A stretch of DNA of 64,000 nucleotides from Dechloromonas sp. (GTDB taxonomy: Bacteria; Pseudomonadota; Gammaproteobacteria; Burkholderiales; Rhodocyclaceae), in contig JAABQV010000011.1 in NCBI GenBank assembly GCA_011391255.1, positions 1-64,000 on the forward strand, given 5' to 3'. How positions within the stretch are numbered: the stretch's first letter is position 1; the number at the start of each line of letters is the position of its first letter. The notes under the pieces were generated by a model. That model was not told where the DNA came from and made no database searches. It saw only the letters and a list, made by a program, of their open reading frames with translations. Positions 39,324 through 52,298 of this stretch are shown in pieces. The translations under genes and the position numbers were made by a program.

Positions 39324-39695
39324 ATGGAAAACTACTTTCCGATCTTGATGTTCGTCCTGGTGGGTGTCGCCATTGGCGTCTTGCCCATTGCAATGGGTTT
39401 TTTGCTGGCGCCTAACCGCCCTGACCCGGAAAAGCTCTCCCCGTATGAATGCGGGTTTGAGGCTTTCGAAGATGCGCGCATGAAGTTTGACGTGCGTTAT
39501 TACCTCGTTGCGATCCTGTTTATTCTGTTCGATCTTGAAATTGCCTTCCTGTTTCCTTGGGCGGCAATCTTCAAAGACATCGTCGCTACCGATTCAATCA
39601 AGCTCTTTGGCTTTATTGAAATGCTGGTTTTCGTTTTTGTACTGGTCGTGGGCTACGTCTATGCGTGGGCCAAGGGCGCGCTTGAGTGGGAATGA
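39324..39695 (+). CDS. nuoA: NADH-quinone oxidoreductase subunit A (NuoA)
   Basis: This 123-residue membrane subunit of complex I has three helices (about 5-28, 60-82 and 88-112). The conserved loop [14 protein letters not shown] carries the Cys that faces the quinone-tunnel region. It is the first gene of the 14-gene nuo operon, 66 bases after the tRNA. The next gene, nuoB, begins 9 bases later. Confidence 0.96.
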   Translation: MENYFPILMFVLVGVAIGVLPIAMGFLLAPNRPDPEKLSPYECGFEAFEDARMKFDVRYYLVAILFILFDLEIAFLFPWAAIFKDIVATDSIKLFGFIEMLVFVFVLVVGYVYAWAKGALEWE

Positions 39696-39704
39696 GGTTC
39701 TGCG

Positions 39705-40181
39705 ATGAGTATTGAAGGCGTCCTGCAGGAAGGTTTTGTCACCACGACGGCTGACAAGCTAATTAATTACATGCGCACGGGCTCTATGTGGCCAATGACT
39801 TTTGGTTTGGCGTGTTGCGCGGTGGAAATGATCCATGCCGGTTGTTCGCGTTACGACCTTGATCGTTTCGGTGTGGTTTTTCGCGGGAGCCCGCGTCAGT
39901 CTGACGTGATGATTGTTGCTGGCACGCTGACCAACAAGATGGCGCCGGCCTTGCGCAAGGTTTATGACCAGATGGCTGAGCCGCGCTGGGTGATCTCCAT
40001 GGGGTCATGTGCCAATGGTGGTGGCTACTATCATTACTCGTATTCTGTGGTTCGTGGCTGTGACCGGATTGTGCCGGTTGATATCTATATTCCCGGTTGT
40101 CCGCCAACTGCGGAGGCGCTGATTTACGGAATTATTCAGCTGCAGAACAAAATTCGTCGTACCAACACCATTGCTCGTTAA
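39705..40181 (+). CDS. nuoB: NADH-quinone oxidoreductase subunit B (NuoB)
   Basis: This 158-residue peripheral-arm subunit holds cluster N2, the last iron-sulfur cluster before quinone. The tandem cysteines in [12 protein letters not shown], the Cys in [12 protein letters not shown] and that in [10 protein letters not shown] form the N2 site. Length is normal. Confidence 0.97.
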   Translation: MSIEGVLQEGFVTTTADKLINYMRTGSMWPMTFGLACCAVEMIHAGCSRYDLDRFGVVFRGSPRQSDVMIVAGTLTNKMAPALRKVYDQMAEPRWVISMGSCANGGGYYHYSYSVVRGCDRIVPVDIYIPGCPPTAEALIYGIIQLQNKIRRTNTIAR

Positions 40182-40200
40182 TAGCCGGGGCTGATTGAAT

Positions 40201-40806
40201 ATGTCTGCAAAGCTGGAATCGCTTAGCCAAAAACTGCAGGAGCATTTTGGCGATAAGTTAAAGTCGCTGAAAACAGCTCTCGGTGAGGTGACCATTGAGG
40301 TTGCTGCGGTCGACTACCTTTTTGTGATGAAAAATCTTCGCGATCAGGCTGACCTTGGTTTCGAAGAGTTGAGCGATCTCTGTGGCGTTGATTATTCGAC
40401 TTATGGTGAAGGTGCCTGGACTGGCAAGCGTTTTGCTGTAGTTTCGCACTTGTTGTCAATTGCCCATAACTGGCGGCTTCGTGTGCGCGTCTTTGCCGAC
40501 GATGACGAGTTTCCGGTCGTTGATTCTGTGACTAGCGTCTGGAGTAGCGTTAATTGGTTCGAGCGCGAGGCATTCGATCTTTTTGGTGTTGCCTTTGTCG
40601 GCCACGAAGATTTGCGGCGCATTCTGACGGACTACGGTTTCATCGGCCATCCGTTCCGTAAGGATTTTCCGATTTCCGGATATGTTGAAATGCGTTATGA
40701 CCCTGATCAGGCGCGCGTCATCTACCAACCTGTCACCATTGAGCCGCGTGAAAATACGCCGCGTATTTTGCGCGAAAACACCTTCGGGGATGTGACGCAT
40801 GGCTGA
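40201..40806 (+). CDS. nuoC: NADH-quinone oxidoreductase subunit C (NuoC)
   Basis: This is a 201-residue 30-kDa-type subunit that joins the NuoB/D module of complex I. The signature [20 protein letters not shown] and [17 protein letters not shown] are present. ATG 40201 is chosen over a TTG two codons earlier. It is separate from nuoD, unlike the fused NuoCD of E. coli, and overlaps it by 8 bases. Confidence 0.96.
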   Translation: MSAKLESLSQKLQEHFGDKLKSLKTALGEVTIEVAAVDYLFVMKNLRDQADLGFEELSDLCGVDYSTYGEGAWTGKRFAVVSHLLSIAHNWRLRVRVFADDDEFPVVDSVTSVWSSVNWFEREAFDLFGVAFVGHEDLRRILTDYGFIGHPFRKDFPISGYVEMRYDPDQARVIYQPVTIEPRENTPRILRENTFGDVTHG

Positions 40807-42052
40807 TATTCGTAATTTCACACTCAATTTTGGTCCGCAGCACCCGGCGGCACACGGTGTTTTGCGCTTGGTGCTTGAGTTGGATGGCGAGGTTGTCCAG
40901 CGCGCTGACCCGCATATCGGCCTGCTCCACCGGGCCACCGAAAAGCTCGCTGAAACAAAGACCTGGGTGCAGTCGGTGCCGTATATGGATCGTCTCGACT
41001 ACGTCTCGATGATGTGCAACGAGCACGCCTACTGTCTGGCTACCGAAAAGTTGCTGGGTATCGAAGTTCCCGAGCGTGGCAAATACATCCGCGTGATGTT
41101 TGATGAGGTCACGCGCATCCTCAACCATTTGCTGTGGATCGGCTGTCACGCCCTCGACGTCGGCGCAATGACCATGGCGCTCTACACCTTCCGCGAGCGC
41201 GAAGATTTGATGGATGCTTACGAGGCGGTTTCTGGCGCCCGTCTGCATGCGGCCTACTACCGTCCGGGCGGGGTCTACCGCGACCTGCCGGATCGCATGC
41301 CGCAATACGAAGCTTCAACCTGGACTTCAAGTAAAAAAGCCAAAGAAATCAACGAGAATCGTAGCGGCTCTCTGCTCGATTTTCTTGAAGACTTCACCAA
41401 TCGCTTTCCGACCTATCACAGCGAGTACCACACGCTGCTGACCGACAACCGGATCTGGAAGCAGCGTCTGGTCAATGTCGGCGTCGTTACCCCCGAGCGT
41501 GCGCTGCAAATGGGTTTTACCGGTGCGATGTTGCGCGGTTCCGGTTTTGCCTGGGATTTACGCAAGAAGCAGCCGTATTCGGCTTACGACAAGGTTGATT
41601 TCGATGTGCCGGTTGGCGTCAATGGCGACAGCTATGACCGTTACCTGGTGCGCATGGAAGAGATGCTGCAGTCGAACCGGATCATCAAGCAATGTATCGC
41701 CTGGTTACGCAAAAATCCGGGCCCGGTGATTACAGAGAACTACAAAGTCGCTCCGCCGCCACGTGAAAACATGAAAACCAACATGGAAGAGTTGATTCAT
41801 CACTTCAAGCTCTTCACTGAAGGCATCCATGTTCCGCCGGGTGAGGCTTATGCGGCGATTGAGCACCCCAAGGGTGAATTCGGTATTTACTTTATTTCTG
41901 ACGGTGCCAACAAGCCTTACCGCATGAAAATTCGTGCGCCGGGCTATGTGCACCTCTCGGCGATGGACGAAATGGCGCGCGGTCACATGATTGCCGACGT
42001 CGTTACGATCATCGGTTCCCAAGATATTGTTTTTGGCGAGATTGACCGCTAA
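40799..42052 (+). CDS. nuoD: NADH-quinone oxidoreductase subunit D (NuoD)
   Basis: This 417-residue 49-kDa-type subunit forms the quinone-binding cavity with NuoB. It is related to [NiFe] hydrogenase large subunits but without the metal-binding cysteines. The N-terminal [22 protein letters not shown] includes the His that contacts the quinone headgroup. Its stop overlaps the nuoE start by one base. Confidence 0.97.
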   Translation: MADIRNFTLNFGPQHPAAHGVLRLVLELDGEVVQRADPHIGLLHRATEKLAETKTWVQSVPYMDRLDYVSMMCNEHAYCLATEKLLGIEVPERGKYIRVMFDEVTRILNHLLWIGCHALDVGAMTMALYTFREREDLMDAYEAVSGARLHAAYYRPGGVYRDLPDRMPQYEASTWTSSKKAKEINENRSGSLLDFLEDFTNRFPTYHSEYHTLLTDNRIWKQRLVNVGVVTPERALQMGFTGAMLRGSGFAWDLRKKQPYSAYDKVDFDVPVGVNGDSYDRYLVRMEEMLQSNRIIKQCIAWLRKNPGPVITENYKVAPPPRENMKTNMEELIHHFKLFTEGIHVPPGEAYAAIEHPKGEFGIYFISDGANKPYRMKIRAPGYVHLSAMDEMARGHMIADVVTIIGSQDIVFGEIDR

Positions 42053-42525
42053 TGTTTTCCGCTGAAACCCTCCAGAAATTCGCCCGGGAAGTTGACAAGT
42101 ACCCGGCCGCCCACAAGCAGTCGGCCGTCATGGCCTGCCTGGCGCTGGCTCAGGAAGAGCTGGCCTGGCTGCCGCCCGAGGCGATCGAGAAAGTTGCCGA
42201 GTATCTCGGGATGCCAGTGATGGCTGCGTACGAAGTGGCAACTTTTTACAACATGTACGACCTGAAACCGGTTGGCAAGTACAAGATCACGGTCTGTACC
42301 AATCTGCCCTGCGCGCTGTCGGGTGGTTACCATGCCGGTGACTATCTGCAGAAGAAGCTGGGCATCGGCTACGGTGAGACCACCGCTGACGGCAAGTACA
42401 CCTTGAAAGAGGGCGAGTGCATGGGGGCTTGTGGCGACGCGCCGGTGATGATCGTCAATAATCGCTCAATGTGCAGTCACATGCATCCCGAGCAGATCGA
42501 CAAGTTGCTGGAGGATTGTCAATAA
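42052..42525 (+). CDS. nuoE: NADH-quinone oxidoreductase subunit E (NuoE)
   Basis: This 157-residue thioredoxin-fold subunit carries the [2Fe-2S] cluster N1a. The ligands are in [12 protein letters not shown] and [11 protein letters not shown]. It is part of the NADH-oxidising module with NuoF and NuoG. It overlaps nuoF by one base (TAATG). Confidence 0.96.
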   Translation: MFSAETLQKFAREVDKYPAAHKQSAVMACLALAQEELAWLPPEAIEKVAEYLGMPVMAAYEVATFYNMYDLKPVGKYKITVCTNLPCALSGGYHAGDYLQKKLGIGYGETTADGKYTLKEGECMGACGDAPVMIVNNRSMCSHMHPEQIDKLLEDCQ

Positions 42526-43847
42526 TGGCGATGCTCGGTTCGATCAATGGTTTGCTGATGGAAGGTCTTGATGGCGACAATAGCTGGTCGCTAAAGGACT
42601 ACGTGGCGCGTGGCGGTTACGCCCAGTTGCGCCGTATTCTTGACAACAAGATCACGCAGGAGGAAGTGATCGGCGAAGTCAAGAAATCCGTCCTGCGCGG
42701 ACGCGGCGGCGCCGGCTTCCCGACCGGTCTCAAATGGTCTTTCATGCCGCGCTCCTTCCCCGGCGATAAATATGTCGTTTGCAATACCGATGAGGGCGAG
42801 CCGGGTACCTTCAAAGACCGCGACATCATGCGCTACAACCCGCATGCGGTCATTGAAGGAATGGCGATCGCCGCCTATGCGATGGGCGCCAATCGTGGCT
42901 ACAACTACGTGCACGGCGAAATCTGGGATATTTACAAGCGCTTCGAAGAAGCCCTTGACCAGGCGCGTGCGGCGGGCTTCATTGGCCAGAACATTCTCGG
43001 TTCCGGCTTCAATTTCGAGCTTTTCGCCCATCATGGCTACGGTGCCTACATCTGCGGCGAAGAAACCTCGCTGCTCGAGTCGATCGAGGGCAAAAAGGGT
43101 CAGCCGCGCTTCAAGCCGCCTTTCCCGGCATCCTTTGGCCTCTACGGCAAGCCGACGACGATCAACAATACAGAAACCTTTGCAGCGATTCCCTTCATTC
43201 TGAAAATCAGCGGTGAAGAGTTCTTGAATCTGGGCAAGGCCAATAACGGCGGCACCAAGCTGTTCTCGGTATCGGGTCATGTCAATCGTCCCGGCAATTA
43301 CGAAGTTCCGCTCGGAACGCCCTTCGCCACGCTGCTCGAGATGTGCGGCGGGATGCGCGGCGGCCGCCAGATCAAGGCAGTCATTCCTGGCGGATCGTCG
43401 GCACCGGTTATTCCCGGTGCGGTGATGATGGACACCACCATGGATTACGACGGGATCAGCAAGGCCGGATCGATGCTCGGTTCCGGCGCGGTCATCGTGA
43501 TGGATGAAACGGTCTGCATGGTCAAGGCACTCGAGCGCCTTTCATTCTTCTATTACGAAGAGTCTTGCGGCCAATGCACGCCGTGTCGCGAGGGTACTGC
43601 CTGGATGTACAAGGTGGTTCATCGCATCGAGAACGGTCAGGGCAAGCCCGGCGATCTCGATCTCCTGAACGGTGTGCTGGGCAACATCATGGGCCGCACT
43701 ATCTGCGCCCTCGGTGATGCCGCAGCCCTGCCGGTGCAGAGCTTCCTCAAGCACTTCGGCAAGGAATTCGAGTACCACATTGAACATAAGTCCTGTCTCG
43801 TCCCCAAAGATGTGCAGTGGGCGGGCAGTGGTTTCCACAAGGCTTAG
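42525..43847 (+). CDS. nuoF: NADH-quinone oxidoreductase subunit F (NuoF)
   Basis: This 440-residue subunit binds NADH, FMN and cluster N3. The Gly-rich FMN/NADH region is [17 protein letters not shown]; the cluster ligands are [12 protein letters not shown] with a further Cys in [14 protein letters not shown] 42525 overlaps the nuoE stop; an in-frame extension to 42471 lies within nuoE and is not used. Confidence 0.97.
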   Translation: MAMLGSINGLLMEGLDGDNSWSLKDYVARGGYAQLRRILDNKITQEEVIGEVKKSVLRGRGGAGFPTGLKWSFMPRSFPGDKYVVCNTDEGEPGTFKDRDIMRYNPHAVIEGMAIAAYAMGANRGYNYVHGEIWDIYKRFEEALDQARAAGFIGQNILGSGFNFELFAHHGYGAYICGEETSLLESIEGKKGQPRFKPPFPASFGLYGKPTTINNTETFAAIPFILKISGEEFLNLGKANNGGTKLFSVSGHVNRPGNYEVPLGTPFATLLEMCGGMRGGRQIKAVIPGGSSAPVIPGAVMMDTTMDYDGISKAGSMLGSGAVIVMDETVCMVKALERLSFFYYEESCGQCTPCREGTAWMYKVVHRIENGQGKPGDLDLLNGVLGNIMGRTICALGDAAALPVQSFLKHFGKEFEYHIEHKSCLVPKDVQWAGSGFHKA

Positions 43848-43903
43848 GCCGGCGGCGAAACCTCCGAACGATTAAACGAAAGAACTGGCAACAAGGTAGC
43901 GAC

Positions 43904-46237
43904 ATGCTAGAAATCGAAATTGACGGCAAGACTGCGCAAGTACCCGACGGCAGCACGGTAATGGATGCCGCGCAGCAGGTGGGCGTTTATATCCCGCATT
44001 TTTGCTACCACAAGAAGTTGTCGATTGCTGCCAATTGCCGGATGTGTCTGGTTCAGGTCGAGAAGGCGCCGAAGCCGCTGCCGGCTTGCGCGACGCCGGT
44101 GACCAACGGCATGAAGGTGTTTACGCACTCCGAGCTGGCGGTCAAGGCGCAAAAGGGCGTCATGGAGTTCCTGCTGATCAACCACCCGCTCGATTGCCCG
44201 ATCTGCGATCAGGGCGGCGAGTGCCAGTTGCAGGACATGTCGCTTGGCTACGGCCCGATGAAGAGCCGCTACACCGAAGAAAAGCACGTCGTTTTCCACA
44301 AGAATGTCGGCCCGCTGATCTCGATGGAGGAAATGAGCCGCTGTATCCATTGCACCCGCTGTGTCCGTTTCGGGCAGGAAGTCGGCGGCATCATGGAACT
44401 CGGCATGGCAAATCGCAATATGCATTCCGAGATCACGACTTTCCTCGGTCGCACGGTCGACTCGGAATTGTCGGGCAATATGATTGACCTCTGCCCGGTT
44501 GGTGCGCTGACCTCGAAGCCTTTCCGCTATACCGCCCGTTCCTGGGAATTGCAGCGGCGCAAGTCGATCAGCCCGCACGACTCGGTCGGTGCCAATCTGG
44601 TCGTTCAGGTCAAGCATGACGCGGTGATGCGCGTCTTGCCGCGCGAGAACGAAGCAGTCAATGAATGCTGGATTTCCGACAAAGAGCGTTTTTCGTATCA
44701 ATCGCTGAATTCCGACGAGCGTCTGAGCAAGCCGATGGTCAAGCAGGGCGGTGAGTGGCGTGAAGTGGCCTGGACCGTGGCGCTCGATTACGTCGCGCAC
44801 GGTCTCAAGGACGTCTCACGCGAACATGGTGGTGATGCTGTCGCTGCCTTGGCTTCAGCCGCTTCGACGCTGGAAGAGCTCTACCTGTTGAACAAAGTAA
44901 TGAAAGGCATTGGCAGCGGAAATATCGATTTCCGCCTGCGCCAGAGAGACTTCAGCGCTGATGCCAAACGGGTTGGATCACCGTGGCTGGGCATGCGTCT
45001 TGCCGAGATCCCCGATCTTGATGGTGCCCTGGTTATCGGCTCCTTCCTGCGCAAGGATCATCCGCTGATTGCTCAGCGTCTGCGTCAGGCGGCCAAGAAA
45101 TACACCAAGGTCAGCCTCTTGTCGGTGACTGCCGACGATCAGCTGATCGACTTCCACGCGGTGCTGACAGTTGCGCCGTCGCAACTGGCCTTGTCTTTGG
45201 CGGCGATCGTTAAGGCTGCCGCGCAGATTACCGGCGCGGCCATTCCAGCCGGATGCGAGTCGGCAGCGGTTTGCGAAACGGCGCAGAAGATAGCGCAAAG
45301 TCTGGTTGATGGCGAAAAGCGGGCGATTTTCCTCGGTAATGTCGCGACTCAGTCGGCACAGGCTGGCATCATTCAGGCAATGGCTCTGGAACTGGGTAAT
45401 TTGACCAAGGCCAGCGTCGGATTCCTCGGTGAAGCCGCCAATGTCGTTGGCGCTCATGTTGCCGGTGCTTTGCCGACCGGCGCCAATGCCCGGCAGATAT
45501 TCGAGCAGCCGCGTAAAGCTTATGTCTTGATGGGCATCGAGCCCGAATTTGATTGCGGCAACCCGCAACTGGTACTGGCGGCGCTCAAGCAGGCTGATCT
45601 GGTTGTCGTTATGTCGGCCTTTAAGCACCTGCCGGCCCTTGACTACGCTGATGTCATCCTGCCGATTGCGCCCTTTACCGAAACCGCCGGCACCTTCGTC
45701 AATATCGAAGGCCGTGTCCAAAGTTTCAATGGGGTCGCCAAGGCGCGCGGCGAAGCGCGCCCGGCTTGGAAAATCTTGCGCGTTATCGGCAACGTGCTGA
45801 ATCTCAAGGGTTTCGACTACGACTCCAGCGAAGCCGTGCGTGACGAAGTGATCGGCAAGGGCTGCGAGTTTGTCAGTGGTCTCGATAATGGTCTGACTGG
45901 TCTGGCGATTGATCTAAACGTGATGGGTGGTGAAGCGCTGCAGCGGATTGCCGACGTGCCGATCAATTTTGCCGATGCCATGGCCCGTCGTTCGCCGGCT
46001 TTGCAGCAAACTGCCGACGCACGGGCGCCTACCGCCCGCATCTGTGCCGAGACCTTGGGTCAGATAGGTGTCGCCGCCGGCGATACCGTGCGTATCGTTC
46101 AGGGTTCAGGTGAAGCGCGCCTCGTCGCGCAACTTGATAATACCGTGCCGCCTGGCTGTGTTCGGGTCGCGGCGGCGCATGCCAGCACCGCCGCACTCGG
46201 TGAAATGTTTGGGCAGATTTCCGTGGAGCGTGCATAA
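43904..46237 (+). CDS. nuoG: NADH-quinone oxidoreductase subunit G (NuoG)
   Basis: This 777-residue largest peripheral subunit has an N-terminal [2Fe-2S] ferredoxin domain (cluster N1b: Cys in YIPHFCYHKKLSIAANCRMC), a [4Fe-4S] site with His ligand (DCPICDQGGECQLQD) and a ferredoxin-like site (CIHCTRCVRF). A molybdopterin-oxidoreductase-like domain without the cofactor follows. ATG 43904 is chosen; the frame upstream runs back into nuoF. Confidence 0.95.
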   Translation: MLEIEIDGKTAQVPDGSTVMDAAQQVGVYIPHFCYHKKLSIAANCRMCLVQVEKAPKPLPACATPVTNGMKVFTHSELAVKAQKGVMEFLLINHPLDCPICDQGGECQLQDMSLGYGPMKSRYTEEKHVVFHKNVGPLISMEEMSRCIHCTRCVRFGQEVGGIMELGMANRNMHSEITTFLGRTVDSELSGNMIDLCPVGALTSKPFRYTARSWELQRRKSISPHDSVGANLVVQVKHDAVMRVLPRENEAVNECWISDKERFSYQSLNSDERLSKPMVKQGGEWREVAWTVALDYVAHGLKDVSREHGGDAVAALASAASTLEELYLLNKVMKGIGSGNIDFRLRQRDFSADAKRVGSPWLGMRLAEIPDLDGALVIGSFLRKDHPLIAQRLRQAAKKYTKVSLLSVTADDQLIDFHAVLTVAPSQLALSLAAIVKAAAQITGAAIPAGCESAAVCETAQKIAQSLVDGEKRAIFLGNVATQSAQAGIIQAMALELGNLTKASVGFLGEAANVVGAHVAGALPTGANARQIFEQPRKAYVLMGIEPEFDCGNPQLVLAALKQADLVVVMSAFKHLPALDYADVILPIAPFTETAGTFVNIEGRVQSFNGVAKARGEARPAWKILRVIGNVLNLKGFDYDSSEAVRDEVIGKGCEFVSGLDNGLTGLAIDLNVMGGEALQRIADVPINFADAMARRSPALQQTADARAPTARICAETLGQIGVAAGDTVRIVQGSGEARLVAQLDNTVPPGCVRVAAAHASTAALGEMFGQISVERA

Positions 46238-47287
46238 ATGGACGCACTGATGAATTTCGGGCAAGGCATCTTCGGTGGCGTCTGGCCAGCCGTCTGGACC
46301 TTGATCAAGATCGTTCTGATCGTCGCGCCGCTGATGCTCGGCGTCGCCTATCTGACGCTGGCCGAACGCAAGGTGATCGGCTACATGCAGGTGCGTATCG
46401 GCCCCAATCGCGTCGGCCCCTGGGGTTTGATCCAGCCGATTGCTGACGGCCTCAAGCTGCTGTTCAAGGAAATCATCATTCCTGGCCGCTCGAGCAAGGG
46501 TGTCTTCATCATCGCCCCGATGCTGGCCATCGCGCCAGCGCTGGCAGCGTGGGCGGTGGTGCCGTTTACCGATACCCTGGTTCTCGCCAATATCGACGCC
46601 AGCCTGCTCTACATCATGGCGATCACCTCGATTGGTGTGTACGGCATCATCCTTTCCGGCTGGGCCTCCAATTCAAAATATGCCTTCCTCGGCGCCATGC
46701 GCTCTGCAGCGCAAATGATTTCCTACGAAATCGCCATGGGATTTTCACTGATTTGTGTCCTGATGATTTCCAATAGTTTGAATCTGGTCGAAATCGTCAA
46801 TGTTCAGGATCAGGGGCGTTTTGCCGGGATGGGGCTGAATTTCCTGTCATGGAACTGGCTGCCGCTGTTCCCGATGTTCATCGTTTATCTGATTTCCGGA
46901 ACAGCCGAGTTGAACCGCGCACCTTTCGACGTTGCTGAAGGTGAATCGGAAATCGTTGCCGGTTTCCACATTGAATATTCTGGCATGGCCTTCGCGCTCT
47001 TCTTCCTGGCTGAATACGCCAACATGATTCTGGTCGCTGCGCTGACTTCAATCATGTTCCTTGGCGGCTGGCTGTCACCGGTTGGCTTCCTGCCCGACGG
47101 CATCATCTGGCTGTTGGCCAAGATGTCCTTCGTGCTGTTGCTCTTCCTCTGGTTCCGGGCCACCTTCCCGCGCTATCGCTACGATCAGTTGATGCGTCTC
47201 GGCTGGAAGGTGTTTATTCCGATTTGCCTGATTTGGCTCGTTGTTGTCGGTGTGTGGATGATGTCCCCATTCACCATCTGGAAGTGA
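46238..47287 (+). CDS. nuoH: NADH-quinone oxidoreductase subunit H (NuoH)
   Basis: This is a 349-residue membrane subunit with about eight helices, at the junction of the two arms of complex I and forming part of the quinone channel. Signature loops are [20 protein letters not shown] and [20 protein letters not shown]. The start directly follows the nuoG stop with no gap. Confidence 0.97.
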   Translation: MDALMNFGQGIFGGVWPAVWTLIKIVLIVAPLMLGVAYLTLAERKVIGYMQVRIGPNRVGPWGLIQPIADGLKLLFKEIIIPGRSSKGVFIIAPMLAIAPALAAWAVVPFTDTLVLANIDASLLYIMAITSIGVYGIILSGWASNSKYAFLGAMRSAAQMISYEIAMGFSLICVLMISNSLNLVEIVNVQDQGRFAGMGLNFLSWNWLPLFPMFIVYLISGTAELNRAPFDVAEGESEIVAGFHIEYSGMAFALFFLAEYANMILVAALTSIMFLGGWLSPVGFLPDGIIWLLAKMSFVLLLFLWFRATFPRYRYDQLMRLGWKVFIPICLIWLVVVGVWMMSPFTIWK

Positions 47288-47297
47288 GGAGAGCATC

Positions 47298-47786
47298 ATG
47301 GGTTCGATGAAGGAAGTCTTCAACAGCCTTTTCCTCAAGGAATTGCTGAAAGGGATGTCGGTCACCGGCAAGTATTTCTTTGCCCGCAAGATCACCGTCC
47401 AGTATCCGGAAGAAAAGACACCGCAAAGTTTCCGTTTCCGTGGGTTGCACGCATTGCGCCGTTATCCGAACGGTGAAGAGCGCTGCATTGCCTGCAAGCT
47501 TTGCGAGGCGATTTGCCCGGCGATGGCGATCACCATCGAGGCCGAGCCACGTGATGACGGCTCACGTCGTACCACGCGCTACGACATTGATCTGACCAAA
47601 TGTATTTTCTGCGGTTTCTGCGAGGAAGCCTGCCCGGTCGATGCCGTCGTCGAGACCCGCGTTTTCGAATATCACGGCGAAAAGCGCGGTGACCTTTACT
47701 ACACCAAGCAGATGTTGTTGGCCAATGGCGATCGCTATGAAGACCAGATTGCCCAGGACCGTCAAGCCGACGCAGCATATCGCTAA
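47298..47786 (+). CDS. nuoI: NADH-quinone oxidoreductase subunit I (NuoI)
   Basis: This 162-residue peripheral subunit holds two [4Fe-4S] clusters (N6a and N6b). The ligands are [12 protein letters not shown] and [12 protein letters not shown]. The ribosome site GAGGAG precedes the ATG. Length is typical for proteobacteria. Confidence 0.97.
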   Translation: MGSMKEVFNSLFLKELLKGMSVTGKYFFARKITVQYPEEKTPQSFRFRGLHALRRYPNGEERCIACKLCEAICPAMAITIEAEPRDDGSRRTTRYDIDLTKCIFCGFCEEACPVDAVVETRVFEYHGEKRGDLYYTKQMLLANGDRYEDQIAQDRQADAAYR

Positions 47787-47798
47787 CAGGACACTCTG

Positions 47799-48395
47799 AT
47801 GGACATTCAAACTTTCGTATTCTTTTTCTTGTCAGCGATCCTCGTCTTCGCTGCCCTGCGCGTGATAACCGCCCGCAACCCGGTGCATGCTGCCCTTCAT
47901 CTGATCCTCGCCTTTTTTACCTGCGGTGGCATTTGGGCTTTGTTGCAGGCCGAGTTTCTGGCAATCGCCATCATCCTTGTCTATGTTGGCGCGGTCATGG
48001 TGCTCTTCCTCTTTGTCGTCATGATGCTCGACATCAACATGGATCGTATTCGCGAAGGCTTCTGGAGCTACCTGCCTCTGGGAGCGTTGCTTGGGCTGCT
48101 GATGGTCATGGAGATGAGCCTCGTGTTGGGCAGCAAGTATTTCCAGGTGCCGGCAGCGGAAGCGATGGTCCCGGCCGGGGTCTCCAACACCAAGAGTATC
48201 GGCGCGTTGATGTTCACTGACTTCGTCTACCCCTTCGAGCTGGCATCGCTGATCCTGCTGGTCGGCATGATTGCAGCCATCGTCCTGACCCATCGTGGTC
48301 CAAAGCAATCCAAGTACACCAATCCAAATCAGCAGGTCTTCGTCAAGGCGAAGGATCGCGTTCGCGTCCTGCAAATGCCGGTTGAAAAAGACTGA
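47799..48395 (+). CDS. nuoJ: NADH-quinone oxidoreductase subunit J (NuoJ)
   Basis: This 198-residue membrane subunit has five helices (about 5-25, 32-50, 55-75, 88-110 and 145-165). The segment [20 protein letters not shown], with its pi-bulge helix used in proton pumping, is clear. The C-terminal tail is basic and cytoplasmic. Confidence 0.95.
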   Translation: MDIQTFVFFFLSAILVFAALRVITARNPVHAALHLILAFFTCGGIWALLQAEFLAIAIILVYVGAVMVLFLFVVMMLDINMDRIREGFWSYLPLGALLGLLMVMEMSLVLGSKYFQVPAAEAMVPAGVSNTKSIGALMFTDFVYPFELASLILLVGMIAAIVLTHRGPKQSKYTNPNQQVFVKAKDRVRVLQMPVEKD

Positions 48396-48409
48396 TCCCC
48401 GGGGCCGCC

Positions 48410-48721
48410 ATGTTATCTCTGACTCTTTCGCACTTCCTGATTCTCGGCGCGATACTTTTTGCCATCAGTATTGTCGGTATCTTCCTTAACCGGAAAAACC
48501 TGCTGGTGCTGCTGATGACCATCGAATTGATGCTGCTTGCGGTCAACATGAATTTCGTTGCCTTTTCTCACTATCTCGGTGATCTCTCCGGGCAGATCTT
48601 TGTTTTCTTCATCCTGACCGTCGCTGCCGCCGAGTCGGCAATCGGTCTGGCCATCCTCATCGTTTTGTTCCGCAACCTGAAGAGCATCCATGTGGATGAT
48701 CTGGGCAGTCTTAAGGGTTAA
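48410..48721 (+). CDS. nuoK: NADH-quinone oxidoreductase subunit K (NuoK)
   Basis: This 103-residue membrane subunit has three helices. Two membrane-embedded glutamates of the proton path are visible, in [11 protein letters not shown] and [13 protein letters not shown]. The protein is an MrpC-type antiporter homologue. It ends 2 bases before the nuoL start. Confidence 0.96.
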   Translation: MLSLTLSHFLILGAILFAISIVGIFLNRKNLLVLLMTIELMLLAVNMNFVAFSHYLGDLSGQIFVFFILTVAAAESAIGLAILIVLFRNLKSIHVDDLGSLKG

Positions 48722-48723
48722 TC

Positions 48724-50778
<2,055 letters not shown>

Positions 50779-50801
50779 CACGCAGAAAAGCAAGGAATAA
50801 C

Positions 50802-52286
50802 ATGTCGAACTACCCGTTGATTTCTCTCGCAATCTGGACGCCGATCCTGGCCGGACTGGTGGTGCTTGCCACCGGCACCGACCGCAATGCGCCGCTGGCC
50901 CGAATGCTGGCATTGGCTGGCGCCATCCTCGGACTCCTGGTGACGATCCCCTTGTGGACGGGTTTCGATGTCGCACAGGGCGGCATGCAGTTTGTCGAGC
51001 TTAAGACCTGGATACCCCGCTTCAATATCAACTACCACCTTGGTGTTGATGGCATTTCCATGCTCTTCGTCCTGCTCAACAGCTTCATCACGATCATCGT
51101 TGTTCTAGCTGGCTGGGAAGTCATTCAGCAAAAAGTGGCGCAGTACAACGCGGCGTTTCTGATCATGTCGGGTTTGATGAATGGTATCTTTACTTCGCTT
51201 GACGGCATCCTGTTTTACGTTTTCTTTGAAGCTTCGCTGATCCCGATGTACCTGATTATCGGCGTCTGGGGTGGCCCCAATCGTGTGTACGCGGCCTTCA
51301 AGTTTTTCCTCTATACGCTATTCGGTTCGCTACTGTTCCTGCTTGCGCTGATGTATCTGTTCATTCAGTCGGGCGGTAGTTTCTCGATTCTTGAATGGCA
51401 CAAATTGCCGATCGCCCTAGGTGCGCAGATCTGGATTTTCCTTGCCTTCCTGATTGCCTTTGCCGTCAAGGTGCCAATGTGGCCGGTGCATACCTGGTTG
51501 CCGGACGCCCACGTTGAAGCGCCAACCGGCGGCTCGATCGTCCTTGCAGCGATCGCTCTTAAGCTGGGTGCGTATGGTTTCCTGCGGTTCTCCTTGCCGA
51601 TTGTGCCGGATGCCTCGCATGAGTTGTCGGGGCTGGTGATTGCACTATCCCTGATTGCCGTGGTTTATATTGGTTTCGTCGCCCTGGTTCAGACCGACAT
51701 GAAGAAACTGGTCGCCTATTCGTCGATTGCTCACATGGGCTTCGTTACCCTCGGTTTTTTCATGTTCAGCGCCATGGGTATAGAGGGCGCGCTGATCCAG
51801 ATGCTTTCGCACGGTTTTGTCTCCGGCGCGATGTTCTTCTGCATCGGTGTCATGTACGACCGAGTGCATAGCCGCCAGATCGCTGATTACGGCGGGGTGG
51901 TCAACACCATGCCGAAGTTCGCCGCGCTCTTCATGCTCTTTTCTATGGCCAACGCCGGTCTGCCGGCAACTTCAGGCTTTGTCGGTGAGTTCATGGTGAT
52001 TCTTGCGGCAGTCAAATTCAACTTCTGGGTAGCTTTCGCTGCGGCAACTTCGCTGATTGTCGGCGCAGCCTACACCTTGTGGATGTACAAGCGGGTGATC
52101 TTTGGCGATGTTGCCAATCATCACGTTGCAGAACTCAGCGATATCAACAATCGCGAATTCCTGATTCTCGGTGTGCTGGCCGTTTGCACACTATGGATGG
52201 GTCTGTATCCGCAGCCCTTTACAGAAGTTATGCACGCTTCGGTCAATGACCTTTTGCGCCACGTTGCCACCAGCAAGATCCAATAA
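50802..52286 (+). CDS. nuoM: NADH-quinone oxidoreductase subunit M (NuoM)
   Basis: This 494-residue antiporter-like proton-pumping subunit has about 14 helices. The essential Glu is in FFEASLIPMYLIIG, and Lys residues lie in AFAVKVPMWPVHTWLPDAH and TDMKKLVAYSSIAHMGF. ATG 50802 is chosen, with AAGGAATA upstream; a frame from 50739 would overlap nuoL. Confidence 0.96.
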   Translation: MSNYPLISLAIWTPILAGLVVLATGTDRNAPLARMLALAGAILGLLVTIPLWTGFDVAQGGMQFVELKTWIPRFNINYHLGVDGISMLFVLLNSFITIIVVLAGWEVIQQKVAQYNAAFLIMSGLMNGIFTSLDGILFYVFFEASLIPMYLIIGVWGGPNRVYAAFKFFLYTLFGSLLFLLALMYLFIQSGGSFSILEWHKLPIALGAQIWIFLAFLIAFAVKVPMWPVHTWLPDAHVEAPTGGSIVLAAIALKLGAYGFLRFSLPIVPDASHELSGLVIALSLIAVVYIGFVALVQTDMKKLVAYSSIAHMGFVTLGFFMFSAMGIEGALIQMLSHGFVSGAMFFCIGVMYDRVHSRQIADYGGVVNTMPKFAALFMLFSMANAGLPATSGFVGEFMVILAAVKFNFWVAFAAATSLIVGAAYTLWMYKRVIFGDVANHHVAELSDINNREFLILGVLAVCTLWMGLYPQPFTEVMHASVNDLLRHVATSKIQ

Positions 52287-52298
52287 ACGGTAGCCGAC